From: UBA2882 sp964619485
GTDB lineage: Bacteria > Bacillota > Clostridia > Lachnospirales > Lachnospiraceae
Assembly (NCBI GenBank): GCA_964619485.1
Contig: CAZUCI010000010.1
Coordinates: forward strand, 1 to 53,844
Direction of reading: 5' to 3'
DNA length: 53,844 nucleotides
Below the pieces are notes generated by a model. That model was not told the DNA's origin. It was given only the letters and a program-made list of their open reading frames with translations, and searched no databases. Within the stretch, counting starts at the first letter, position 1; each line of letters opens with the position of its first letter. Positions 9,709 to 17,404 of this stretch are shown piece after piece. The translations under genes were made by a program, and so were the position numbers.

Positions 9709-11232
9709 ATGGTTTGTTCTGTATTAAGTGCTGCTGTCTGCGGTGTTGGGGGATACCTTGTGACAGTGGAGGTCGATATGGCAGAAGGACTGCCCTGTAT
9801 CGATGTGGTAGGGCTTCCGGGGACGGAAGTAAAAGAATCCGTGGAGAGGGTTCGTGTTGCGTTAAAAAACGCAGGGTATAAAATACCGCCAAAGCGATTT
9901 ACGGTGAACCTTTCACCGGCAGGTATTCGAAAAGGAGGTGCGGCCTTTGATCTGCCAATTGCAATTGGCATTTTACAATGTATGGGTGTTCTAGGTTTAA
10001 ACAACAAAACGCTGCTTGCGGGGGAGCTTGGGCTGGATGGCTCACTGCGCCCGGTAAGAGGAATTCTTCCCATGGTTCTTGCGGCAAGGGAACGAAAGCT
10101 AAAACAGTGTATTATTCCTGAAAAAAATCAGGGAGAGGGAGAAAACGTAAAAGGAATTCAAACGCTTGGCTTTGCATGGATCAGTGATGTTGTGAAATTT
10201 CTCAAGGAGGGAGCAATGCCGGAAGGCATGAAAAGTTCATCGGAAAAAATTGATGCAGGCACAAAGGAGGGGCATTCCTTTGTTGATTTTTCTGCCATTA
10301 TAGGTCAGCCCATGGCGAAGAGGGCGGCAGAAATAGCGGCAGCAGGTTTTCACAATATGCTGATGGTTGGACCACCGGGCAGTGGAAAAAGTATGATTGC
10401 AGCCGCTTTTCCAGGTATTTTGCCTGATATGAGTGAGAAGGAAAAGATGGACACTTCCCAAATTTACAGTGTGGCTGGATTGTTGGATGAAAAACAAAGC
10501 TTTATCACAGAGAGACCCTTTCAGAATCCGCACCACTCCATCACGGCTAATGCCCTTGTGGGTGGTGGCTTTAGTCCAAAGCCTGGGGTTATTTCTCTGG
10601 CAAATCATGGAATATTGTTTCTGGATGAACTGCCGGAATTTGGGAGGGCAAAGCTGGATCTTTTACGCCAGCCTCTGGAAGAAAAACAGATACGAATTGT
10701 AAGAAATCATTACAGCTGTGTTTTTCAAAGCGATTTTCTGTTTTTAGCCGCAATGAATCCCTGTCCCTGTGGCTTTTATCCCGATCGAAATAAATGTAAC
10801 TGCAAGGAGAGCGAGGTCGTTCGTTATAGGAACCGTGTGTCAGGTCCAATATTAGATCGTATCGACTTAAGCGTTCTGGTTGGAAAAATAAAATGGGAGC
10901 AGATTGAAACTGACAGGAAAGAGGAAAGCAGTGCAGAAATTCGAAAACGAGTTGCAGAAACCCATCAGATTCAAATAGAGAGAAGCGGAAGGTTCAACAG
11001 TCAGCTGACAAATCAGGAGATTCAGGAATGCTGTGTGATAAGCACGAAGGCAAAACGATTGCTGAAGCGTACATTTGAACACTCAGAACTCAGCATGCGC
11101 GGACTATGCCGTATTAAAAGGCTGGCTCGTACCATTGCAGATATGGACAGGAAAGAAATAATAAACGAGGGACATATGGGGGAAGCGATTATGTTAAACA
11201 GAGGAATGGAAAGGATTAGAGGAATGGAATAA
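9709..11232 (+). CDS. comM: YifB/ComM family Mg-chelatase-like AAA+ ATPase
   Basis: A 507-aa AAA+ protein of the ComM/YifB family. In competent Gram-negative bacteria ComM is a helicase that promotes branch migration during natural transformation. The N-terminal domain carries the family pattern GLPGTEVKESVERV and VNLSPAGIRKGGAAFDLPIA; Walker A GPPGSGKS lies near residue 221, Walker B ILFLDELPEF near 305, followed by the cysteine cluster AAMNPCPCGFYP ... CNC and the sensor region GPILDRIDL. The start ATG has a clear AGGAGG. Its stop overlaps the dprA start (TAATG), indicating translational coupling. The comM-dprA pair is a conserved arrangement in Firmicutes. Confidence 0.93.
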   Translation: MVCSVLSAAVCGVGGYLVTVEVDMAEGLPCIDVVGLPGTEVKESVERVRVALKNAGYKIPPKRFTVNLSPAGIRKGGAAFDLPIAIGILQCMGVLGLNNKTLLAGELGLDGSLRPVRGILPMVLAARERKLKQCIIPEKNQGEGENVKGIQTLGFAWISDVVKFLKEGAMPEGMKSSSEKIDAGTKEGHSFVDFSAIIGQPMAKRAAEIAAAGFHNMLMVGPPGSGKSMIAAAFPGILPDMSEKEKMDTSQIYSVAGLLDEKQSFITERPFQNPHHSITANALVGGGFSPKPGVISLANHGILFLDELPEFGRAKLDLLRQPLEEKQIRIVRNHYSCVFQSDFLFLAAMNPCPCGFYPDRNKCNCKESEVVRYRNRVSGPILDRIDLSVLVGKIKWEQIETDRKEESSAEIRKRVAETHQIQIERSGRFNSQLTNQEIQECCVISTKAKRLLKRTFEHSELSMRGLCRIKRLARTIADMDRKEIINEGHMGEAIMLNRGMERIRGME

Positions 11233-12383
11233 TGGAATGGGACATGTATGAAGAATTACTTTACAGCCTGCCCGGCGTTGGAAGGAAAACTATGGAGAAG
11301 ATTGCGGAAAAGGGAAAGGCTTCAGAACTTTTTCTACAGATGAATGAGGATAATAAAAAGAGCTATCTTCGGGGCAGGGGAGTAGGAGAAAAGGTGTCGG
11401 AAAGAATCTGTCAGGAACTTAGGACTATTAATCCGGAAGAAAGATACAAAAGGCTTAAAAGCAGTGGGATTTGCTTTCAAAGTGTCAGTTCAAAGGGTTA
11501 TCCCATAAGCTTACTTAATATTCCGGACAGACCTTATGGCATCTACACACTGTCAGAAGGAGAAAGAAATTTAAACAGGGAAGAGGTCTGTCTGGCTGTG
11601 GTGGGAGCAAGAATCTGTTCAGAATATGGAAGATATATGGCGGGTGTGATCGGAGAGCTGTGTGCGGCTTTGAATATTTGCGTAATCAGTGGAATGGCAT
11701 GTGGAATTGACGGGATTGTTCAGAGAACAGCCATTGAGCATGGTGGAACATCCATAGCTGTGCTTGGAAGCGGTGTTGATGTGTGTTACCCGAGGGAGAA
11801 TAGAAAGCTGTATGATTCTCTGATTCAAAAAGGTATGATTGTCAGTGAATATCCGCCGGGAATGGAAGCAAGGGCTCAGAATTTTCCACCGAGAAACCGA
11901 ATTATCAGTGGAATGGCGGATGCATTGCTTGTTGTGGAGGCGAAAAGAAAAAGTGGAACCTTTATAACAGTTAACATGGCGTTGGAGCAGGGCAGAGATG
12001 TTTATGTTGTTCCCGGCAGACTGACGGATCCCTTAAGCGCCGGATGTAATGAGCTGGTGAGGCAGGGTGCGGAAATTGTATGTAGTCTGGAGGAAACATT
12101 AAAGGAAATAAAAGGGGCAGTAATCACAAAAAGAAAAATAAAATTAGATGGAACTGATAATTTGGCACTGCAGAAGGTTCGCGTCAGAGATAATCCATAT
12201 CCTGCAAAAAGCCTGGAGAGCAGACTGTTTCAGGAGCTTGAAGTAGTACCGTCATCGGCAGAAATGTTGTGTGAAAAAAACGCACAATACAGTACCAGCA
12301 ATATACTTTTGACCTTACTGAAGATGGAAACGGATGGCACTGTTTTGCAGAAAGATGGGCAGTATTTTATTTGTTTTGGTTGA
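11232..12383 (+). CDS. dprA: DNA-processing protein DprA (Smf)
   Basis: This 383-aa protein binds incoming single-stranded DNA and loads RecA during transformation. An N-terminal helix-hairpin-helix-like region (about 1-70, LPGVGRKTMEKIA) precedes the Rossmann-type core with VISGMACGIDGIVQRTAI, GSGVDVCYPREN, SEYPPG, FPPRNRIISGMADA and VEAKRKSGTFIT, the standard DprA signature. A C-terminal winged-helix domain covers about 330-383. The ATG overlaps the comM stop by one base. In Bacillus and many Clostridia dprA is followed by topA; here some 26 kb of other genes separates the two. Confidence 0.95.
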   Translation: MEWDMYEELLYSLPGVGRKTMEKIAEKGKASELFLQMNEDNKKSYLRGRGVGEKVSERICQELRTINPEERYKRLKSSGICFQSVSSKGYPISLLNIPDRPYGIYTLSEGERNLNREEVCLAVVGARICSEYGRYMAGVIGELCAALNICVISGMACGIDGIVQRTAIEHGGTSIAVLGSGVDVCYPRENRKLYDSLIQKGMIVSEYPPGMEARAQNFPPRNRIISGMADALLVVEAKRKSGTFITVNMALEQGRDVYVVPGRLTDPLSAGCNELVRQGAEIVCSLEETLKEIKGAVITKRKIKLDGTDNLALQKVRVRDNPYPAKSLESRLFQELEVVPSSAEMLCEKNAQYSTSNILLTLLKMETDGTVLQKDGQYFICFG

Positions 12384-12408
12384 AAAAACATTAAAAATGA
12401 CATACTAT
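12380..12408 (+). promoter_or_regulatory. Candidate sigma-A promoter overlapping the dprA stop
   Basis: TTGAAA (12380-12385) overlaps the dprA stop codon; after 17 bp comes TACTAT (12403-12408). It points to the short ORF beginning at 12480. An imperfect inverted repeat (CATA ... TATG, 12401-12424) overlaps the -10 and could be an operator. Confidence 0.5.
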
Positions 12409-12479
12409 TATAGAAAGTATTATGTCTTTCGAATTGGTTCACGAGGAGATATTTATAAGTAATGGTGGAGGTGTTTGAA

Positions 12480-12515
12480 ATGAATGCAATAGTATCGGAA
12501 ACAATGTGTATTATG
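12480..12515 (+). CDS. Start of an unidentified small ORF, cut by gap
   Basis: An ATG at 12480 has GGTGGAGG just upstream and begins MNAIVSETMCIM before sequence is lost in the run of N. With a matching promoter at 12380-12408 it is a credible gene start, but its length and end are unknown because the gap size is a placeholder. If the gap were truly 100 bases, the frame would stop at 12704 after a basic C-terminus. I do not recognise the product. Confidence 0.35.
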
Positions 12516-12615
12516 NNNNNNNNNNNNNNNNNNNNNNNNNNNNNNNNNNNNNNNNNNNNNNNNNNNNNNNNNNNNNNNNNNNNNNNNNNNNNNNNNNNNN
12601 NNNNNNNNNNNNNNN
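12516..12615. other. Assembly gap, 100 N
   Basis: Exactly 100 N, the usual placeholder for a gap of unknown size. The 372 bases between dprA and the GT2 gene hold a promoter, the start of a short ORF, this gap, and an AT-rich stretch (12616-12755) in which I see no convincing gene. Confidence 0.95.
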
Positions 12616-12755
12616 ATGAAAAAGATTACCGCCCTTTTCATGTCCATAGGCAATTTTTTTACATACTATTTACACAATTGCTGTTAAAGTGGAAAATAAA
12701 GTAAAAATATGATATATTTGTTTTAGCTTTTGAATGAAAAGAGATGGTACAAAAT

Positions 12756-13688
12756 ATGAAAAAAATCAGTATTATTGTGATGTGCTTTAACGAGGTTGAT
12801 AATGTTATTCCGATGTATGAGGCTTTGACCGGGCAAATGAAAAAAATGGAGAAATACGATTACGAAATTATTTATCCGGATAATGCTTCTACAGATGGAA
12901 CGGTAGAAAAATTACATCAGCTGGCTCAAAGGGATCATAGAGTAAAGGTGATTTTTAACAATAGAAACTATGGACCACAGCGCTCCTTTATCAATGCACT
13001 TAAGCATGTGACAGGGGACGTGGAATTGTCTATTCCCTGTGATTTTCAGGAGCCGCCTGAGATGATCCCGGAATTTATTCAGTACTGGGAAGATGGGTAC
13101 AAGGTTGTATGTGGACAAAAGCAGGCAAGCGAAGAGGGAAAACTGAAGTATGGCTTGAGATCCTTATATTATAAGATCATTGCAGGTTTCTCTGAAACAC
13201 CACAAATTCCGCATATTTCCGGGATTGTTCTTATGGAAAGGGAGGTTGTTGATGCGGTTCTTGCTTCAGATGAGGATATCAGTACGAGAAACCTGTTGGC
13301 GGAAATGGGATATAACATTAAGCTGATTCCATATATTCAAAAAGAAAGAAGAAGTGGAAAATCAAGCTACAATCTCAGCCGCTATTTTTCCTTTGCAATC
13401 AATTCACTTGTGACAACGTCCACAGCACCGCTTCGTATTGCAACAATTTTGGGAATTTTTACAGCTTTTTTCAGCTTGCTGATTGGTATTGTTTATTTGA
13501 TTTATAAAATTGCATTCTGGAATACTTTCCAGGCAGGAACGACGCCAATTTTGATAGGAATGTTTTTCCTTGGAGCAGTACAGCTAATCTGCATCGGTCT
13601 TGTGGGAGAATATGTGGGAGTGATTTTGAATAAGGTTTCCAAGAGACCTGGGGTTATAGAAAAAGAAGTGCTTAATTTTGAAGAGTAA
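12756..13688 (+). CDS. Polyprenyl-phosphate GT2 glycosyltransferase (CsbB/DPM1-like)
   Basis: A 310-aa membrane-anchored family 2 glycosyltransferase that most likely loads a sugar from a nucleotide donor onto undecaprenyl phosphate at the inner face of the membrane. The GT-A fold is visible as IIVMCFNE, YPDNASTDGT and CDFQEPPEM; these correspond to the family's DD and DxD sites, with Asn and Glu in the second positions instead of Asp. GKSSYNL follows, and two C-terminal transmembrane helices lie at about 225-250 and 258-285. Start: an ATG at 12756 has GAGATGG 8 bases upstream; an in-frame ATG at 12744 is the alternative. It opens the sugar cassette and could feed the YfhO-like GT-C protein at 25-4608, as CsbB does with YfhO in Bacillus. 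The sugar is unknown. Confidence 0.88.
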   Translation: MKKISIIVMCFNEVDNVIPMYEALTGQMKKMEKYDYEIIYPDNASTDGTVEKLHQLAQRDHRVKVIFNNRNYGPQRSFINALKHVTGDVELSIPCDFQEPPEMIPEFIQYWEDGYKVVCGQKQASEEGKLKYGLRSLYYKIIAGFSETPQIPHISGIVLMEREVVDAVLASDEDISTRNLLAEMGYNIKLIPYIQKERRSGKSSYNLSRYFSFAINSLVTTSTAPLRIATILGIFTAFFSLLIGIVYLIYKIAFWNTFQAGTTPILIGMFFLGAVQLICIGLVGEYVGVILNKVSKRPGVIEKEVLNFEE

Positions 13689-13700
13689 TGGAGGATTTTT

Positions 13701-14780
13701 ATGGGGGAAAGGAAAAAGAAGGCTAAGGAAGCGAAACTGGAGAGAATATGCATTTGGGGAACTGGGAATACCTCTCTGCTATATGAAAAAAGCTTAGAGA
13801 GAGAAGGAATTATTCCGGAATATTATATTGATAACAGCAAGGAGAAGCGTTATCAAAAATTTTCTGAAAGACAGATTGAGATATTATCGCCGGAGGATAT
13901 TGAAAAGAAATATTCTAAGGAGGAGCAGAAGGAGCTTTTGATTCTGGTCTGCTCTGCAAATCCGGAAATCAGTATTGTGATTTTACATCAAATTACCGGT
14001 ATGGGATTAAAGGGCATGAATATGGATGCCTTTCTTTTTAAGAAAAATAAAAAGAAAATTGCAAAGGTGTTGGACCTTTTAGAGGATGAAAGGTCAAAAA
14101 AAGTTTACAACGCGGTCATTGAGGCAAGGAAGAACAATTTTGAAATTGCCGAAGAGCTTGTCAGCAGAGACCAGTACTTTTGCATCAGACCTTTTTTACG
14201 AAGAAAAGAAAAAGAAGTTTTTGTAGATTGTGGAGCGTATGTAGGTGACAGCTTTGAAACCTATATGAACGTAAAATGTGGTGTTTTTCAAAAGGCCTTT
14301 CTCTTTGAACCTGACAGCCGCAATTATGCGGCAATGGAACAGCGTTTAAAACGAATTAATGCTGAGTGGGGTATGCCTTTAGAAAAGGTACAGTTAGTTT
14401 TTGCGGGAGTTGGAAGGGAAAGCACACAGCTTGCATTTTCGACAAAGAGCAAGGCTGGTACTTCTCTGGGAGCTAAATTTGGAAACGAGAAGGGAAATGA
14501 AGAAAAACTTCCAATTTATGCTTTGGATGATTTTTTTGTGGAGCAGAAGATTTCATTTTTGAAGGCAGATATAGAAAGCTATGAATATGACATGCTTCTG
14601 GGGGCAGAAAAGACAATAAAAAGAGATAAACCCCTGATTGCGGTATGTATTTATCATGGGGGAGCTGATTTGTATGATATTCCTCTGTTGTTACATCGAA
14701 TGGTACCGGAGTATAAATTTCAGGTAAGACATCATACATATGAATATTGTGATACCGTATTGTACGCGTATATGGAATAG
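13701..14780 (+). CDS. FkbM family methyltransferase with N-terminal Rossmann-like domain
   Basis: A 359-aa protein with two parts. The first (about 1-130) starts with a nucleotide-binding-like strand-loop, CIWGTGNTSLLYEKSLE, ending in YYIDNSKEK, as seen in sugar-modifying proteins. The second (about 165-359) is an FkbM-type SAM-dependent methyltransferase: VFVDCGAYVGDSFE, LFEPDSRNY, LKADIESYEYDMLLGAE, and the characteristic tail with H-x-Y and DTVLYAYM. FkbM enzymes O-methylate sugars or polyketides. The gene follows the GT2 by 12 bp with a good GGAGG and is clearly part of the same operon, so methylation of a surface sugar is the likely role. Confidence 0.85.
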   Translation: MGERKKKAKEAKLERICIWGTGNTSLLYEKSLEREGIIPEYYIDNSKEKRYQKFSERQIEILSPEDIEKKYSKEEQKELLILVCSANPEISIVILHQITGMGLKGMNMDAFLFKKNKKKIAKVLDLLEDERSKKVYNAVIEARKNNFEIAEELVSRDQYFCIRPFLRRKEKEVFVDCGAYVGDSFETYMNVKCGVFQKAFLFEPDSRNYAAMEQRLKRINAEWGMPLEKVQLVFAGVGRESTQLAFSTKSKAGTSLGAKFGNEKGNEEKLPIYALDDFFVEQKISFLKADIESYEYDMLLGAEKTIKRDKPLIAVCIYHGGADLYDIPLLLHRMVPEYKFQVRHHTYEYCDTVLYAYME

Positions 14781-14789
14781 GTGGGACAT

Positions 14790-15716
14790 GTGAAAAGTGA
14801 TAGAAGAACAGCTCTGGTCACGGGTGCAACGGGTGCCATTGGAATGGCACTTTTAGAATTGTTGGAGCAGGAAGAATGGAATGTCTGTGTGCTGATGAAT
14901 CCACAGTCTGATCGAAATGAAAGAATGAAAAAATTCCATAATGCTCAGCTTATTCCCTGCTCATTAAAAGAGATTTCAGGGCTTGATGTCAGCCTGATGG
15001 AGTATTCCTTTGACTGCTTTTTTCATCTTGCCTGGATGGGGGCATCAGGAGCGGCACGCAACAATTGGAGTCTACAGGTAAAAAACATTGAATATACATT
15101 AGACGCCGTAAGACTGGCTGGTCAGCTCGGCTGTAAAACCTTTGTTGGCTGTGGCTCACAGGCAGAATACGGTCCTGTAAATACAAGACTTTCTGCGGAT
15201 ACGCCAACTGTGCCGGAAACAGGCTATGGAATGGCAAAGCTTTGTGCAGGACAGATGAGCAGAAAGCTTTGTGAGGAGCTTGGAATCAAGCATATCTGGA
15301 CAAGGATTCTGAGTGTTTATGGTCCCTTTGATGGAGAGAATACAATGGTGATTTCCGGTCTTCGGAAAATGATTTCCAATGAAGAAACAGCATTTTCAGA
15401 CGGAACACAGAAGTGGGATTATTTATACTGTAAAGACGCGGCAAAGGCATTGTATTTACTGGCACTAAAGGGAGAGCATGGAAGAACCTATCCCCTGGGG
15501 AGCGGACAGTGCAGACCACTGCGGGAATATATTGAAATTATGGCAAGGGAGAGCCAATATAAACTTCAGCCGGGGCTTGGAAAAATACAAAGGCAGCCGG
15601 GACGTCTGGAGTACCTTTGTGCAGATACAGAGTGGGCAGAGAAGATTGGATTTATGCCTGAGACAGGTTTTGATGAAGGAATCAGACAGACAATCAATTG
15701 GATAAAACAGCAGTAA
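14790..15716 (+). CDS. NAD(P)-dependent sugar epimerase/reductase (extended SDR)
   Basis: A 308-aa extended short-chain dehydrogenase/reductase acting on nucleotide sugars. The N-terminal dinucleotide-binding motif is TGATGAIG (11-18) and the catalytic pair is Tyr146 and Lys150 in YGMAK; GCGSQAEYG supplies the usual Ser. The substrate half contains WDYLYCKDAAKA, typical of dTDP/CDP-sugar epimerases or 4-reductases. I chose GTG 14790, four bases behind AGGTGGG; GTG 14781, in frame, directly abuts the upstream stop and is the alternative. The reaction (epimerase, dehydratase or ketosugar reductase) cannot be decided from sequence alone. Next to a TPP enzyme it could be a reductase of a branched ketosugar, as YerF is in yersiniose synthesis. 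Confidence 0.85.
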   Translation: MKSDRRTALVTGATGAIGMALLELLEQEEWNVCVLMNPQSDRNERMKKFHNAQLIPCSLKEISGLDVSLMEYSFDCFFHLAWMGASGAARNNWSLQVKNIEYTLDAVRLAGQLGCKTFVGCGSQAEYGPVNTRLSADTPTVPETGYGMAKLCAGQMSRKLCEELGIKHIWTRILSVYGPFDGENTMVISGLRKMISNEETAFSDGTQKWDYLYCKDAAKALYLLALKGEHGRTYPLGSGQCRPLREYIEIMARESQYKLQPGLGKIQRQPGRLEYLCADTEWAEKIGFMPETGFDEGIRQTINWIKQQ

Positions 15717-15737
15717 TAAGGTTTGGGGGAAAAGAAA

Positions 15738-17351
15738 ATGAGTGAAAAAATACAGCTTTTAGACTGCACGCTTCGTGATGGGGCATATATTGTGGATGCT
15801 GACTTCGGTGTTCCTGCAATCAGGGGTATTATCAAGAAGATGCAGGATGCAAATGTGAACATTATCGAGTGTGGGTGGCTGAAGGATGCTCCGTATAAGG
15901 AGGGAACATCCTTTTACCATGTGCCTTCTGACATGGAACCCTATTTAACGGAAAAGAATCCAAAAACAACCTATGTGGTTATGATTGACTGGGACAGATA
16001 TGACCTGAACAGTCTGCCGGTTTGTGACGGAAAGTCTGTTGATGCAATTCGTGTTGTATTTCCACAAAAGAAATTCCGTGAGGGAATTGCGTTGGGAAAG
16101 CAGATTAAGGAGAAGGGATATCAGGTTTTTTATCAGGCAGCAAATACACTTGGATACAGCAATGAGGAGCTGCTGTCACTGGCAGAGTGCATCAACGAAG
16201 CTGGGCCGGTGAGCCTCTCTGTTGTTGATACCTTTGGAGCCATGTTTACAGAGGATTTGGAGCACATTGTTGAAATTCTGGATGCAAATTTGAACAAAGA
16301 CATAAAGCTTGGATTTCATTCCCATAACAATCAACAGCTTTCCTTTGCACTTTCCATGGATTTTGTAAAGATTCTTGGAAAGAGCGGGAGGGGCGTGATT
16401 GTCGATTCGAGCCTGTGTGGAATGGGACGTGGAGCTGGAAATACCACCACAGAGCTGATGGCAAATTATTTAAACAGTCATTGTGGCGGCAATTATGATA
16501 TGAATGTTATTATGGATGCCATTGATATGTACATGGGGTATTTTACTCAGCATTTTTCATGGGGATATTCTATTCCGTATTTTATCTCAGGAATGTATTG
16601 TGCACATGTCAATAACATTGCCTATTTAACCAAAAATCACAGAACGAGCGCCCTTGACATGAGAAATGTAATTGAATCTCTGTCGGAGGACGAACGAAAA
16701 AAATATGATTATGACCTTCTGGAAAAGAAATACCTGGATTATCAGAATAAAAAGGTAGATGATGAACAGGATTTAAGGGAATTGAAGGAATACATTTCTT
16801 CCAGACAGGTGCTTTTACTCTTTCCAGGCAGTTCGCTGGCGGAAAAGGAAGAAGAAATAAAGGAATATATTGCACGGAAGAAGCCTGTCATTATTGGAAT
16901 CAATTCTATCATGGATCATTACGAGTATGATTTCCTTTTCTTCAGCAATCGTCTGCGCTATGAATATGCACAGGAAATATACCCTGAACTGTTTCGGAAA
17001 GCCAAAAAAATTATTTTGTCAAATATAAAAACAAAGGCAAAGGAGGATGAGCTGATTGTAAATTACAATCTTCTGGCAAAGAGAGGCTGGAAGCACTTTG
17101 ACAATTCCGGAATCTTCTGCCTGAGACTTTTAAACCGTATTCACGCAAAGAAGGTTGCTCTGGCAGGTTTTGACGGCTTTGGAAATGAATATGAGAAGAG
17201 TTATACAGATAAATCACTTCTTCATAACAATCCCGGTAAGAAACGCAGTGAGGTGAATGCGGAAATCAAGGAGATGTTTGATGATTTCTGCAGTAAGACA
17301 GCAGATTATATGGAAATTGAGTTTGTGACAAAGAGTAAATATCAGGATTAA
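15738..17351 (+). CDS. DRE-TIM aldolase fused to a DUF115/MptE-like domain
   Basis: A 537-aa two-domain protein. The N-terminal part (about 1-300) is an HMG-CoA-lyase-like TIM barrel: LLDCTLRDGAY carries the metal-binding DRD-type signature, followed by VVDTFGAM, LGFHSHNNQQLSFA with the two metal-binding histidines, and GMGRGAGNTTTEL. These enzymes make or split 4-hydroxy-2-oxoacids. The C-terminal part (about 345-537) starts QVLLLFPGSSL and IIGINSI and contains VALAGFDGFG, resembling the DUF115/MptE-like domains of Maf flagellin-glycosylation factors; this part is inference. It lacks the DmpG partner-binding context (no aldehyde dehydrogenase nearby). Start: ATG 15738 with GGGGGA upstream; a TTG at 15723 is unlikely. 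It belongs to the sugar cassette and probably supplies or extends a carbon chain. Confidence 0.8.
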   Translation: MSEKIQLLDCTLRDGAYIVDADFGVPAIRGIIKKMQDANVNIIECGWLKDAPYKEGTSFYHVPSDMEPYLTEKNPKTTYVVMIDWDRYDLNSLPVCDGKSVDAIRVVFPQKKFREGIALGKQIKEKGYQVFYQAANTLGYSNEELLSLAECINEAGPVSLSVVDTFGAMFTEDLEHIVEILDANLNKDIKLGFHSHNNQQLSFALSMDFVKILGKSGRGVIVDSSLCGMGRGAGNTTTELMANYLNSHCGGNYDMNVIMDAIDMYMGYFTQHFSWGYSIPYFISGMYCAHVNNIAYLTKNHRTSALDMRNVIESLSEDERKKYDYDLLEKKYLDYQNKKVDDEQDLRELKEYISSRQVLLLFPGSSLAEKEEEIKEYIARKKPVIIGINSIMDHYEYDFLFFSNRLRYEYAQEIYPELFRKAKKIILSNIKTKAKEDELIVNYNLLAKRGWKHFDNSGIFCLRLLNRIHAKKVALAGFDGFGNEYEKSYTDKSLLHNNPGKKRSEVNAEIKEMFDDFCSKTADYMEIEFVTKSKYQD

Positions 17352-17404
17352 ATGATAAATCTACGGGGAAGGGTACCAGGACTGGGTACAAAGAGGCTTG
17401 CCAA

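Noticed and set aside
17371..17389. T-box-like element (GGGTACC) before the TPP enzyme gene
   Set aside because: The antiterminator sequence is incomplete, no specifier stem or terminator is present, and the spacer is too short for a T-box. Only a small GTACC/GGTAC hairpin remains.
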